A DNA stretch of 64,000 nt from an uncultured Oscillospiraceae bacterium (GCA_944385365.1 CALWWW010000002.1:124001-188000); one strand, 5' to 3'. Shown: positions 34,603 through 43,707, numbered from the stretch's first letter. Notes: generated from the sequence alone by a model not told the origin. Program-made: numbers and translations.

Positions 34603-35084
34603 GGTTCGTGCCACTCCTGTCGTTCTGCCGGGATTGCCAGTTCCGCCTCCATGGCCCGCTCCAGCTGCTTCTGCCGGGTTGGGTCGGCGGCGGCAGTAAT
34701 TGCGGCGCTGTAGGGGTACGGATAGGTTCCGCCGACAGCCACCGTCACCTCCACGGCTTCGGGCCGGATATCCAACTCCTCAGCCCTGTCCCATATATAT
34801 GCCTCCGCATCCCGCTTTATGATATCGGCCACCCATTCGGTGTTGTCGATGGTAACGCCCCAGGCTGCTTCCTCCGCCTGCATCTTGGCACGGGACATGG
34901 CCTGAGCCAGTGCGTCCACATCCACCCGAGCCAACGCCCCCAGAGCCACCAGAATCATAGCCAGACCGCTCAGAAAACTGAGGGACCGGTGAACCGCCCC
35001 CTTGGGCACCAGGGCCAGCAGGACCCCGGCCAGCATAGCCATGGCCACTACAGAAAGAAGGTATTGCCGCACCGCGTCGCTCAC
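34599..35084 (-). CDS. spoIIIAF: Stage III sporulation protein AF
   Basis: This 161-residue protein has two N-terminal membrane helices (about 9-27 and 33-50) and a soluble ring-like C-terminal domain. It starts with GTG (35084), overlapping the spoIIIAE stop as GTGA. Sequence identity in this family is low, so operon position carries much of the evidence. Confidence 0.92.
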   Translation of the reverse strand: MSDAVRQYLLSVVAMAMLAGVLLALVPKGAVHRSLSFLSGLAMILVALGALARVDVDALAQAMSRAKMQAEEAAWGVTIDNTEWVADIIKRDAEAYIWDRAEELDIRPEAVEVTVAVGGTYPYPYSAAITAAADPTRQKQLERAMEAELAIPAERQEWHEP

Positions 35085-36175
35085 GAACTCACCACCTTTA
35101 GGGAACAGACGCAGGAGATCAGCAGCATAAAAGCGCTGGCCCCCGTCATACCCATCAGAAATCCCATAACGTCGGACACACTCTCTATAAGGTCCACCAG
35201 GGGCTTTTCACCCACGGTGGAGCTGAGCGCCGCCGTCAGCTTCAATAAAAGATGCTGGACGCCCAGCCGGATCAGCGGCAGCAGACAGATGGCAACGACC
35301 ACCAGCATACCGAACACGCCCGCCGAGCTGCGCAGGATTCCGGCGCTGACCAGCACCGTCTCCGACGCGTCGGAAATCATGCTGCCCACCACCGGCACCG
35401 CCGCGCCCATAGCCAACTTTGTGGCTTTCAATGTCGACTGGTCCGTGGCGCCGGACAGGATGCCCGACAAGCTCAGATAGCCGGTAAAGGCAAACACCGT
35501 CAGTTTGAGGCCGTTGGTCACAATCCATCGTCCCAGCTCCCGCACTCTGGCCAGCGTCTGGTTTCCCAGAACGGCATTGGCCGCCGACACGGCCAGATAG
35601 GCATAGAGAATGGGGATAAGAATGTAATTGATGACGGTCATTAAAATATTGGACACCAGCACCGATGCGGCGTACAGCGCTCCGGCGGAGTTGACGCCGC
35701 CGCTGGCCGCTGTGGCCGCCGCCATGACCGGCAGCAGAAGGCCGCTGAAACTCTGCAATTCCTGTAAGGTCTCCCGGCCCAGTCCCACCATGGTATGTAC
35801 ATTAGCGGCACTGAGCAGCGTAATAGCCAGCGTTCCCGCCATCAATACGGCGTTTTTTGAGAGCTTCGTCTCCATTTGGGTCACCATGGAGCAGAGAATC
35901 ACCACAGCCATCAGGGAAATAGCCGTCCGGACACCGCCGAGAATGACCGTATCCAGCTGTGGCAGCAGCTTCTGCCAGATGGACGACAGGCCATGGCTCA
36001 GATCAGTGGTCTCCACCGGCGACAGGTCTTCCACCAACGTCGCCGTTTCTCCGGTCAGGCCCTCCTGCAATCCGTCGATGCCGATGGCCTGCCGCTGTTC
36101 CTCCGCCAAATCCGTGGCCCCCACGGTTACCGCCAGCAGCAGGGCCGCCAAAACACTCAACAGCCATCGTCTCAT
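35081..36175 (-). CDS. spoIIIAE: Stage III sporulation protein AE
   Basis: This 364-residue protein has a cleavable-looking signal segment and several membrane helices in the C-terminal two-thirds. The GVNSAGALYAASVLVSNI and SLSGILSGATDQSTLKATK stretches are typical of SpoIIIAE. I use the ATG at 36175 because it overlaps the spoIIIAD stop. It is the largest multi-spanning subunit of the feeding-tube/channel complex. Confidence 0.94.
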   Translation of the reverse strand: MRRWLLSVLAALLLAVTVGATDLAEEQRQAIGIDGLQEGLTGETATLVEDLSPVETTDLSHGLSSIWQKLLPQLDTVILGGVRTAISLMAVVILCSMVTQMETKLSKNAVLMAGTLAITLLSAANVHTMVGLGRETLQELQSFSGLLLPVMAAATAASGGVNSAGALYAASVLVSNILMTVINYILIPILYAYLAVSAANAVLGNQTLARVRELGRWIVTNGLKLTVFAFTGYLSLSGILSGATDQSTLKATKLAMGAAVPVVGSMISDASETVLVSAGILRSSAGVFGMLVVVAICLLPLIRLGVQHLLLKLTAALSSTVGEKPLVDLIESVSDVMGFLMGMTGASAFMLLISCVCSLKVVSS

Positions 36176-36573
36176 GGTGCAGCACCTCCCAACAGCGTGT
36201 CCAACAGGTCCAGCACCGCCGTAATCAGCGGTGTGGACAAATATAAGGCCATGGCCGTTCCGCACAGCTCCACCATACGGGCGATGCCGCTTTCTCCGGC
36301 GTCGCTGCAAATCCCGGCGCAGATATGGGTCAGAATCCCAATGAGGGCCGTCTTGACCACCGGCGCCAGGACCGCGCCGTGGACGCCGGACAGCGTTTCC
36401 AGCCGTTCCAGCATGTCCATCACCGGCTGCAATGTGGTGGCGGCGTAGAAACACAACGCGCTGATACACACCAGAGACAGAACCATTGCAAACTCCGTCG
36501 TCCGTTTCCGCAGGAGCAGGATGGCCAGCACCGTCACCAGGGCCAGGGCCAGAATCTTCAAAAACTGTTCCAT
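36172..36573 (-). CDS. spoIIIAD: Stage III sporulation protein AD
   Basis: This 133-residue protein consists almost wholly of membrane helices, starting at MEQFLKILALALVTV and ending near LLDTLLGG. SpoIIIAC and AD proteins are related small membrane proteins. The start overlaps the spoIIIAC stop by one base (TGATG). Confidence 0.94.
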   Translation of the reverse strand: MEQFLKILALALVTVLAILLLRKRTTEFAMVLSLVCISALCFYAATTLQPVMDMLERLETLSGVHGAVLAPVVKTALIGILTHICAGICSDAGESGIARMVELCGTAMALYLSTPLITAVLDLLDTLLGGAAP

Positions 36574-36767
36574 CAGAATTGAAACAGGTCCTTGACCAGG
36601 TCAAACAGCTCGGCGATGCGCTGCACAACAATCATCAGCACCACCACCAGCCCCGCCAGCGTGGTCATGGTGGCCTGCTCCTCCCGGCCCGACCGCACCA
36701 GTACCTGATTGAGGATGGAGACAATAATACCGACGGCGGCAATTTTAAAGATCAGATCGATGTCCAT
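36573..36767 (-). CDS. spoIIIAC: Stage III sporulation protein AC
   Basis: This 64-residue protein has two membrane helices and the conserved MDIDLIFKIAAVGIIVSIL start. It lies 86 bases after spoIIIAB and overlaps spoIIIAD by one base. Confidence 0.95.
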   Translation of the reverse strand: MDIDLIFKIAAVGIIVSILNQVLVRSGREEQATMTTLAGLVVVLMIVVQRIAELFDLVKDLFQF

Positions 36768-36853
36768 GGGTCTGCCTCTCTTCTGTTCCAGATTGGGGGC
36801 CTGTCCCCCTCGCCATAGTGCAGTCTATGCCGGTCTCCCGGCCCATATGTCTC

Positions 36854-37360
36854 CTACCAGGCCAGAATGGCAATGGCCAGCCCGGCGCAGACGCCTAAAG
36901 TACAATAACTGCGGATGCGTCCGGCCTGCTGCGCCCTTGCCTCGTCCAGCCGTTCCTGTAACCGCTTCTCCGCCAGGGAGACGGCCCGCAGCTGGCTGTC
37001 CAGATCATACTGTCCCAGGCCATTACCCAACTGCTGTAAAATCCGGCGGGCCTGGGGGGTAAAGTTGGACTGCATAAGATTTTTCCGCATGATGACGGCC
37101 ACCGACCGTTCCTGCCGCAAAGCCAAATCCCGGGCCATGGCCTGAAAAAAGAATGCCACCGCTCCCTGGCTCCCATGGGCCAGGGCGTCCATGGCCTCTG
37201 GCAACGGCGTCCGGCGGAACGAGAGCTCGCTGTGCAGCAGTTCCATGGCCGCCAGCAGCTGCCGCAGCAGCACATTGGACCGGTACACGGCCAAGGCCAT
37301 GGAGCCACCGGTTCCAGCGGCCCCCAGCAGCACCATCAGGATTCCCATGGTTTTCAGCAT
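36854..37360 (-). CDS. spoIIIAB: Stage III sporulation protein AB
   Basis: This 168-residue protein has an N-terminal membrane helix, the ELLHSELSFRRTPLPEAM signature at about 41-58 and a C-terminal membrane helix. The ATG at 37360 has a purine-rich GGAGGAAGG site and overlaps spoIIIAA by seven bases. The fold is related to type II secretion GspF proteins. Confidence 0.94.
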   Translation of the reverse strand: MLKTMGILMVLLGAAGTGGSMALAVYRSNVLLRQLLAAMELLHSELSFRRTPLPEAMDALAHGSQGAVAFFFQAMARDLALRQERSVAVIMRKNLMQSNFTPQARRILQQLGNGLGQYDLDSQLRAVSLAEKRLQERLDEARAQQAGRIRSYCTLGVCAGLAIAILAW

Positions 37361-38247
37361 CCTTCCTCCACCCTTTCCAACGTCCAGCGGCGTTTCCCAT
37401 CGAGAAACACCAGATTGGTAAAGATTTTCCGCTTGCGCAGCTTTTCGTACAGCGCCCGCCGCTGCCAGTCCTCTCGCCCGAATGCGTGAGCTGTAGCCAA
37501 CAGGCGAACGCCGCAATATCCGGCCCGGACCATGGCCCGGATATCGGCCTTGGCCGTGATTTCATCCACCGCCACCCAATGGGGGCTCATGGTGCGTACC
37601 AGCAGTTCCAGCCCCTGGTCCTTGGGCACACCGGTCAGCACATCGGTCCGGCGGCCCACCTGCATCTGCGGCTGTCCCCGGACCGCTGCCGCAATCTCTC
37701 CGCGGCTGTCCACCACACCCACCCGCCAGTCCAGCCGGTCCGACAGTTGGCGGATCAAATCCCGCAGCAGCGTCGTTTTGCCGCTGCCGGGAGGTCCCAC
37801 CAGCAGTACATTGCCGGGATTGGGGCCCAGCGCATCCAACAGCGCTGTGGCACAGCCCAAATGCTGCCCCGCCACCCGCAAGTTGACCGACGAGATATCC
37901 TTGATGGTGGCAATGCGGCCATCTTGCACCACAGCGGTACCGCAAAGGCCCAGGCGGTGCCCCCCTTCCAGGGGCAGATATCCCTGGCGCAGACATTCTT
38001 CTACCGCGTAGGTGGAATAGGACGACGCCAGATTCACCAGATGTTCCAATAAATCCCGGGTGCAGAGCATGGGACGGGTCAAACTCAAAGGCTGCTCCCG
38101 GCCACCGCAAACCATGGTGATCTCACTGCCGCATCGCAGCCGCAGTTCTTCCAGCTGTTCTTCCTGTTCCGGCGGCAGCTGGGATACCATGGCCGCCAGC
38201 TGGGGCGGCAGCACAGAACAGACTTGACGCAGTTTTCGTTGGTACAT
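37354..38247 (-). CDS. spoIIIAA: Stage III sporulation protein AA (ATPase)
   Basis: This 297-residue ATPase has Walker A GPPGSGKTT at 151-159 and the SpoIIIAA-specific RQGYLPLEGGHRLGLCG region. It resembles secretion-type ATPases and powers the SpoIIIA-SpoIIQ channel. It is the first gene of the operon. Its upstream gap holds a hairpin and a sigma-E-like element that is too near the ribosome-binding site to be convincing. Confidence 0.96.
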   Translation of the reverse strand: MYQRKLRQVCSVLPPQLAAMVSQLPPEQEEQLEELRLRCGSEITMVCGGREQPLSLTRPMLCTRDLLEHLVNLASSYSTYAVEECLRQGYLPLEGGHRLGLCGTAVVQDGRIATIKDISSVNLRVAGQHLGCATALLDALGPNPGNVLLVGPPGSGKTTLLRDLIRQLSDRLDWRVGVVDSRGEIAAAVRGQPQMQVGRRTDVLTGVPKDQGLELLVRTMSPHWVAVDEITAKADIRAMVRAGYCGVRLLATAHAFGREDWQRRALYEKLRKRKIFTNLVFLDGKRRWTLERVEEGC

Positions 38248-38264
38248 ACGCTTCCCTCCGCTTC

Positions 38265-38294
38265 ACCTTATGTGGCTGCGGCCCGGTCTATGCC
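38265..38294 (-). promoter_or_regulatory. Weak sigma-E-like element upstream of spoIIIAA
   Basis: GGCATA (38289-38294), 16 bases, then CATAAGGT (38265-38272) on the minus strand loosely fits the mother-cell sigma-E pattern. Transcription would start almost on the Shine-Dalgarno sequence (38254-38259), which counts against it. Confidence 0.25.
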
Positions 38295-38305
38295 CTTGGA
38301 AGGGC

Positions 38306-38338
38306 ATAAAAAAGCCGACCGGCAGAGCCAGTCGGCTT
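38306..38338 (-). terminator. Intrinsic terminator after ftsK/spoIIIE
   Basis: The stem AAGCCGACTGGC/GCCGGTCGGCTT on the minus strand is followed by six T residues. A second hairpin (TATGCCCTT/AGGGCATA, 38289-38308) lies just downstream. Confidence 0.85.
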
Positions 38339-38358
38339 GGGATGTATCATGCGATTTT

Positions 38359-41082
38359 TTACGGAATCTCTTCCTCTACGGGCGGTTCCGGTTGGACGGT
38401 GCCGCCGTTTTTCATCACTTCCCACTGCTCTCGGGTAATGAGCAGCTGGCGGGGTTTGGAGCCCTCAAAGGGGCCCACAATGCCCCGGTCCTCCATCTCA
38501 TCCACAATGCGGGCCGCCCGGGCATAGCCCAGCTTCAGACGCCGCTGGAGCATAGAGACAGAGGCCTGTCCCGTTTCCAGAATAACCTCCACGGCATCGG
38601 GCAGCAGTTCGTCGCCCTCGCCGCCGCTGTCGGCTGCGGCATTGCCTCCGCCGCCGCTATCCTTTCCGCCCTGCTCCATTTTCTGCTCAATCTGGGCCTG
38701 AACCTCGTCGGAATAGTTGGGAGTCGACGACTGCTTGATAAAGCTGACAACCTCCTGGACCTCTTCATCGGTGATGAAGCAGCCCTGGACACGCTTGGGC
38801 TTACCCTGTCCCAGGGGCGCGTACAGCATGTCGCCCTTACCCACCAGTTTTTCCGCACCCTGGGTATCCAGAATGATGCGGGATTCCATAGCGGATGCTA
38901 CAGCGAACGCGATACGAGAAGGAATATTAGCTTTCATCAGGCCAGTGATGACGTCAGCAGACGGACGCTGGGTGGCGATAACCAAGTGGATGCCGGAAGC
39001 ACGGCCCATCTGTGCAATGCGGCAGATGGATTCTTCCACTTCCTTGGCGGCCACCAGCATCAGGTCAGCCAGCTCGTCGATGACCACCACCACCTGCTCC
39101 ATGGGCTTGCGCTCGTCGTCCATGGATTTGACCAGCTTGTTATACGAGTCCAGATCACGGACACCGGCATCGGCCATGGCGCGATAGCGGCGCATCATTT
39201 CGGTAACGGCCCATTGCAGCGCGCCCGCCGCCTTTTTCGGGTCCGTGACCACGGGGATCAGCAGATGGGGAATGCCGTTGTAAATGCCCAATTCCACCAT
39301 TTTGGGGTCCACCATAATCAGTCGGACCTCGTCGGGCCGGGCCTTGAACAGCAGCGATATGATCAGGGAGTTCATACAGACCGACTTACCGGAACCAGTG
39401 GTACCGGCAATCAGCAGGTGGGGCAGCTTGGCAATATCGCCGATAATGCGGTTGCCGCCGATGTCCTTGCCCACGGCAAAGGATATCTTCGACTTGCTCT
39501 GCTCAAACTCCTTGGAATCCAGCACATCCCGGGCCAGAACGGTGCTGACCAGCCGGTTGGGTACCTCAATACCCACCACGGAAATCTTGTTGGGAATGGC
39601 GGAAATTCGCACACCGGACGCACCCAGAGACAGGGCAATATCGTCGGCCAGATTGGTGACCTTGGACAGCTTGACGCCACGGTCCAGTTCCAGCTCATAC
39701 CTGGTCACCGACGGGCCACGGGTCACATTGACAATATGGGCTTCAATGTTGAAGCTCTCCAGCGTGGCATTGAGACGCTCAGTGTTTTCCCGCATTTCCT
39801 CGGTGCCATCCACGTCGCCGCCCTGGCTCATACGCAGCAGGGAGACCGGCGGGAAGACATATTCGCCTGTCTCTCCCCCACCCATTGCGATTTCCATGGA
39901 AATCTCCGCGGCGGACTGCTGGGCGTCGGACGCCTTGACCTTTTGGGGTGCCTCTTCCACCAGCGGCGAAGATTGCACAGGCGGTTCCGGTGCTGGTGTA
40001 GCCGGTTCGGGGGCGGCCGGTGCAGAAACGCTCGGCGCGGAGACGGTCGGCGCAGGGGTCACGGGAACAATAGGCTTGGGCATGGGGCGAACTGGTGCGT
40101 CGAAAACCTCCAGCAGATCGTCGTCCAGCACATCCCGGACCGGCTCCTGCTCGTCCTCCTGTGTCGCTTCCAGTTCCTCCGACGGCAGCTCTCCCGCCGC
40201 CATCTGCTGCTGTTCCAACAGATACTGGTCCGGAGAACGCAGTCCATGGGTGACCTTGGACGTATGCTGCTCCTGGGGCGGCAGCAGAGGTTCGTCCACC
40301 GGCAAATCGAAGTCAGCGGCGCTGCGGGCCTGACGCTCCTGAGCCTGTTGGGCCTGTCTGGCCAGCTGCTCCTGCTTCCGTTCCCGGCGCTGCTCCACCC
40401 GTTCAATGTGCCGGTTGGCCACATGGTTGACGATGGTTGCCGCCGTGTCCACCGGCTCTTCCTCCGGCGGCTCATACTCCGGCAAGCGAGGCCGGTTGCG
40501 GATGGCCTGCATGACGCTGACGATGGTCATGTTCAGGGCGCCCAGCAAGCCAATGACAAAGATCACCAGGAACAGTACCACCGCGCCCACGGTGCTGAAC
40601 AGGCTGGAAAACAGCATGGCCAACAAACCGGAGATCAGGCCGCCGGCGGTGCCGTTGATGCCGCCGCGCCAGAGAATGCCCACCACAGCGCCGGTCCATT
40701 CGGGTTTGATACCACCGAACAGCTGTCCCAATGCGCCGGTGGCAATGGGCAGCAAAAAGGCGCAGACCATACGGAATTTCACAGGACGGCCCCGGTGGAA
40801 CATAAGAATCCAGAAACTCAGCAGCAGAATCACCGGCAGCAGATACAGGCCGCCGCCGATGAGGCCGCGGGTCACATCCCGCAGCAATTTGATAAAGAGC
40901 GCATCCACGCCAAAGCAGCCCAGCAGCAGGAAAAAGCCCAAAAACAGGCAGACCACCGCCCCCACTTCCCGATGGATGGGCTTTTTCCCCGCGGAACGCT
41001 GGGCCGAACTCCGCCGGGTTGTCGACTGTTTGGTCGATTTGCCGCCGGAGGTAGAACGAGGTTTCTTTTTCGTTTCAGCCAT
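38359..41082 (-). CDS. ftsK: DNA translocase FtsK/SpoIIIE
   Basis: This 907-residue DNA pump clears chromosomes from the division or sporulation septum. It has a basic N-terminus, four membrane segments (about 40-190), a Glu/Pro/Ala-rich linker (about 200-470), a motor domain with Walker A GTTGSGKSVCMN and VVVIDELADLM, and a C-terminal winged-helix gamma domain (about 840-895) that reads KOPS/SRS sites. With tepA next to it, it is most like the SpoIIIE context. Confidence 0.96.
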   Translation of the reverse strand: MAETKKKPRSTSGGKSTKQSTTRRSSAQRSAGKKPIHREVGAVVCLFLGFFLLLGCFGVDALFIKLLRDVTRGLIGGGLYLLPVILLLSFWILMFHRGRPVKFRMVCAFLLPIATGALGQLFGGIKPEWTGAVVGILWRGGINGTAGGLISGLLAMLFSSLFSTVGAVVLFLVIFVIGLLGALNMTIVSVMQAIRNRPRLPEYEPPEEEPVDTAATIVNHVANRHIERVEQRRERKQEQLARQAQQAQERQARSAADFDLPVDEPLLPPQEQHTSKVTHGLRSPDQYLLEQQQMAAGELPSEELEATQEDEQEPVRDVLDDDLLEVFDAPVRPMPKPIVPVTPAPTVSAPSVSAPAAPEPATPAPEPPVQSSPLVEEAPQKVKASDAQQSAAEISMEIAMGGGETGEYVFPPVSLLRMSQGGDVDGTEEMRENTERLNATLESFNIEAHIVNVTRGPSVTRYELELDRGVKLSKVTNLADDIALSLGASGVRISAIPNKISVVGIEVPNRLVSTVLARDVLDSKEFEQSKSKISFAVGKDIGGNRIIGDIAKLPHLLIAGTTGSGKSVCMNSLIISLLFKARPDEVRLIMVDPKMVELGIYNGIPHLLIPVVTDPKKAAGALQWAVTEMMRRYRAMADAGVRDLDSYNKLVKSMDDERKPMEQVVVVIDELADLMLVAAKEVEESICRIAQMGRASGIHLVIATQRPSADVITGLMKANIPSRIAFAVASAMESRIILDTQGAEKLVGKGDMLYAPLGQGKPKRVQGCFITDEEVQEVVSFIKQSSTPNYSDEVQAQIEQKMEQGGKDSGGGGNAAADSGGEGDELLPDAVEVILETGQASVSMLQRRLKLGYARAARIVDEMEDRGIVGPFEGSKPRQLLITREQWEVMKNGGTVQPEPPVEEEIP

Positions 41083-41106
41083 GATACTTCCTCTTTCTTC
41101 AGGATA

Positions 41107-41943
41107 TCAGGGCACGATCAGAGACAGAATCAGTGTCACCAGACCGGCGCCCCAGCAGTAATAGGCAAAGCCGCCGAACCGGCCCTTGCGGGCGATAAAC
41201 CGCAGCAGGCTGATGGACGCATAGCCGGAGACCATGGCCACCACCACGCCCACCAGATACATGGGCAGCAGAGACGGGTCGATGCCCGTCTTCACCGCGT
41301 CCACGATGCTGAGAATATTGGCGCCCAGGACGGCGGGAATGGACATGAGGAAGGAAAACTTTACCGCATATGTACGGTCAAAGCCTCTGGCCATACCGGC
41401 GGAAATGGTGGTACCGGAACGGGACAGGCCCGGCACCACGGCCACCGCCTGGGCCAGACCCACCAGCAAAGCGTCGGTCATGGTGGCCGTTCCGGCCGTC
41501 TTATGACCTCTGGGCATCCGGTCCGACACAAACAGCAGCGTACCGGTCAGCATCAGGGCAAACGCGATAAAAAAGGTGTTCTGATACAGCAGCTCCACGC
41601 GGTCCTTGATGGGGAACACCAGCAGCAGCGGCAAAGTGGCCACAATGATCATCAGAATCATACGGCGAGCCGGAATATCCGGCGTCTGGCCCTGGGGCAG
41701 CTTGCGCAGATGAATCATGCTGAAAAACTCCCGCAGCAGCTCACCAATATCCCTGCGGTACGCAAAGAACACGGCCACCAGCGTGCCCAGGTGCAGCAGC
41801 ACGTCGAAAAACATGTGGTCATGCTCCACATCGGTCAGCTGAAAAAAATGCTGAAACAGCGACAGGTGTCCCGAGCTGGAGATGGGCAGGAACTCCGCGA
41901 CGCCCTGCACCAGACCCAGAATGATGGCAGAGATGTAACTCAT
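41107..41943 (-). CDS. uppP: Undecaprenyl-diphosphatase UppP
   Basis: This 278-residue membrane enzyme (BacA family) recycles undecaprenyl diphosphate for wall synthesis and gives bacitracin tolerance. Signatures are GVAEFLPISSSGHL near residue 15 and PGLSRSGTTI near residue 175, with seven to eight membrane segments. Its Shine-Dalgarno AGGAGG (41951-41956) is buried in a strong hairpin (41952-42002). It lies 24 bases upstream of ftsK. Confidence 0.96.
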   Translation of the reverse strand: MSYISAIILGLVQGVAEFLPISSSGHLSLFQHFFQLTDVEHDHMFFDVLLHLGTLVAVFFAYRRDIGELLREFFSMIHLRKLPQGQTPDIPARRMILMIIVATLPLLLVFPIKDRVELLYQNTFFIAFALMLTGTLLFVSDRMPRGHKTAGTATMTDALLVGLAQAVAVVPGLSRSGTTISAGMARGFDRTYAVKFSFLMSIPAVLGANILSIVDAVKTGIDPSLLPMYLVGVVVAMVSGYASISLLRFIARKGRFGGFAYYCWGAGLVTLILSLIVP

Positions 41944-41950
41944 GAAATAT

Positions 41951-42002
41951 CCTCCTGTAGTTGTTTATAAACTCATCGTATAGTTTATCACAACTACAGG
42001 AG
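41951..42002 (-). promoter_or_regulatory. Hairpin over the uppP ribosome-binding site
   Basis: Perfect twelve-base arms (CTCCTGTAGTTG/CAACTACAGGAG, 41952-41963 and 41991-42002) enclose a further seven-base-pair stem (41967-41973 with 41982-41988). The Shine-Dalgarno sequence is in the 3' arm of the minus-strand RNA. The same stretch also holds TTGTGA-17-TTATAA, so it could instead be an operator over a promoter. Confidence 0.7.
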
Positions 42003-42023
42003 AAATTCCACAACTTTCCCAAG

Positions 42024-42713
42024 TCATTTTTTTGCAGATTGCTTGCCGGCCTGTTTTTCAATTTGATGGTGCAGCACCTCCAGCGCGTCGCCCAGGCTGC
42101 CCAGGCGGTCAATCAGGCCGCAGTCCACCGCCTCTTTGCCGTAAATCACCGTACCCACATCGGATGCCAGTTCGCCGGTGGCCATCATATACTCCAGAAA
42201 TTTATCCCGCTTGATCCGGGAATTGGCCGTGACAAACTCCACAATCCGTTCCTGAATCCGGTTAAAATACTGGTACGTGGCCGGTGCGCCCACCACCGTG
42301 CCGGAAATCCGCACCGGATGGATGGTCATACCCGCCGACGGGGCAATCAGGCATTTTTTTGCCGATACGGCCAAGGGTACACCGATGGAATGGCCGCCGC
42401 CCAGCACCAAGGACACAGTGGGTTTTTTCATGCCGGAAATCAGCTCGGCAATGGCCAGTCCTGCCTCAATGTCGCCGCCGACGGTGTTGAGCAGCAGCAG
42501 CAATCCGTCGATCTCTTCGCTCTCCTCGATGGAAGCCAGCAGGGGCAGCACGTGCTCATATTTTGTGGTCTTCACCGTATCGGGCAGCACTTGATGGCCC
42601 TCGATCTGACCGATGATGGTCAGCGTGTAAATGGCGCCGCCATTCGTTCTTGTGGTGGTGCCGCCCAGCTCCGCCAGCTGCGTTTCCGAACGGCATTGTT
42701 TCTCTTGTTCCAT
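42024..42713 (-). CDS. ClpP-fold protease TepA-like
   Basis: This 229-residue serine protease of the ClpP/TepA clan has the Ser in GGGHSIG (Ser109) and His132 in TIHPV, with NTVGGDIEAGLAIAE before them. In B. subtilis tepA is beside spoIIIE and its product degrades spore proteins or aids translocation. The ATG at 42713 follows GGAGGTG. Its stop lies just before the uppP hairpin. Confidence 0.9.
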   Translation of the reverse strand: MEQEKQCRSETQLAELGGTTTRTNGGAIYTLTIIGQIEGHQVLPDTVKTTKYEHVLPLLASIEESEEIDGLLLLLNTVGGDIEAGLAIAELISGMKKPTVSLVLGGGHSIGVPLAVSAKKCLIAPSAGMTIHPVRISGTVVGAPATYQYFNRIQERIVEFVTANSRIKRDKFLEYMMATGELASDVGTVIYGKEAVDCGLIDRLGSLGDALEVLHHQIEKQAGKQSAKK

Positions 42714-42794
42714 GTGGTCACACCTCCATACAGCGTTCATCCGTAGTATGCCCGCTGGTTCGGCGCGTAACCACAGAACAAACCATTTCCCGTC

Positions 42795-42823
42795 TTGCGC
42801 CCATGGACAAATTGTGGTATTAT
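42795..42823 (+). promoter_or_regulatory. Promoter for ybaK
   Basis: TTGCGC (42795-42800), a 17-base spacer and TATTAT (42818-42823). Confidence 0.5.
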
Positions 42824-42843
42824 TAAAAATTGAGGTGCTGTTT

Positions 42844-43314
42844 ATGACAAAAACCAATGTGATGCGGCTGCTGGATCAGGCGAAAATCCCCTATCGTACC
42901 GCATCCTATGACTATGATGAAAACGACCTCAACGGTATGCACGCCGCCGAGGGCATCGGCATGGAGCCGGAAACCGTATTCAAAACCCTGGTGGCCCGGG
43001 GAGAAAAGCATGGATGCTGTGTCTTCTGCATTCCTGTCTGCTGCTCCCTCGATCTGAAAAAGGCCGCCCGGGCAGCCGGTGAAAAAAAGGTGGATTTGGT
43101 GCCGGTAAAGGAACTGCTGGGTCTGACGGGGTATATCCGTGGCGGATGCAGTCCCATCGGCATGAAGAAGGATTTTCCCACCTTTCTGGAGGAAACGGCC
43201 CAACTCTGCGACGAAATCGCCGTATCTGCCGGTCAGCGTGGAGTACAGATCATCCTCTCCCCTGACGATTTGTGCCAATACCGTTCGGCCACATACTGTG
43301 ATCTGACAGAATAA
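42844..43314 (+). CDS. ybaK: Cys-tRNA(Pro)/Cys-tRNA(Cys) deacylase YbaK
   Basis: This 156-residue editing enzyme hydrolyses misacylated Cys-tRNA-Pro. The YbaK pattern is clear: MTKTNVMRLLDQAKIPY, TVFKTLVARG, the conserved Lys region KKAARAAGEKKVDL, and GYIRGGCSPIGMKK. The start at 42844 follows GAGGTG. It may be co-transcribed with the TSCPD gene 28 bases later. Confidence 0.95.
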   Translation: MTKTNVMRLLDQAKIPYRTASYDYDENDLNGMHAAEGIGMEPETVFKTLVARGEKHGCCVFCIPVCCSLDLKKAARAAGEKKVDLVPVKELLGLTGYIRGGCSPIGMKKDFPTFLEETAQLCDEIAVSAGQRGVQIILSPDDLCQYRSATYCDLTE

Positions 43315-43342
43315 CAGACTATACAATGGGAGGAACCTACCA

Positions 43343-43612
43343 ATGACGTTTGAATTTAAGACCAAGGGCACCTGTTCCCGGATGATTCACTTTGATCTGG
43401 ACGGCAACACGGTCCGCAATGTGGAATTCACCGGCGGCTGCAACGGCAATTTGCAGGGCATCGGCGCTCTGGTGGAGGGCATGGAAGTGGACGAGGTCAT
43501 CCGCCGTCTTCAGGGGATTCGCTGCGGTTTCAAGGAGACATCCTGCCCCGATCAGCTGTCCCAGGCCCTGACCGCCGCCTGTGCCAAGCTGGCGGAAAAA
43601 AAGAGCTCCTGA
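43343..43612 (+). CDS. TSCPD-domain protein (TIGR03905 family)
   Basis: This 89-residue protein is a single TSCPD domain, with GTCSRMIHFDLDG at the start, the GGCNGNLQGIGALV middle and the name-giving TSCPD sequence near residue 66. The fold also occurs at the end of ribonucleotide reductases, where its role is unclear. Cysteines at 11, 33, 61 and 67 could bind metal. It ends at a strong terminator. Confidence 0.9.
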   Translation: MTFEFKTKGTCSRMIHFDLDGNTVRNVEFTGGCNGNLQGIGALVEGMEVDEVIRRLQGIRCGFKETSCPDQLSQALTAACAKLAEKKSS

Positions 43613-43652
43613 GCACTTCTTGCCCCTTAGAATGATCTCGCATATCGCGCAA

Positions 43653-43680
43653 AAACGCCGGAGCAAATGCTCCGGCGTTT
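43653..43680. terminator. Bidirectional intrinsic terminator
   Basis: A perfect thirteen-base-pair stem (AAACGCCGGAGCA/TGCTCCGGCGTTT) is flanked by A and T runs. It serves the TSCPD gene on one side and the acidic zinc-ribbon gene on the other. Confidence 0.88.
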
Positions 43681-43707
43681 GTTCTATCATCTTATGCGGT
43701 TGGGCAA

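Noticed and set aside
38248-38300. Confident sigma-E promoter for spoIIIA
   Set aside because: A loose match exists, but its start point would fall on the Shine-Dalgarno sequence. I list it only as a weak element.
38224-41970. A stop-free antisense frame of about 3.7 kb opposite ftsK and uppP
   Set aside because: It is also a shadow of coding bias. The opposite strand holds complete, motif-bearing genes.
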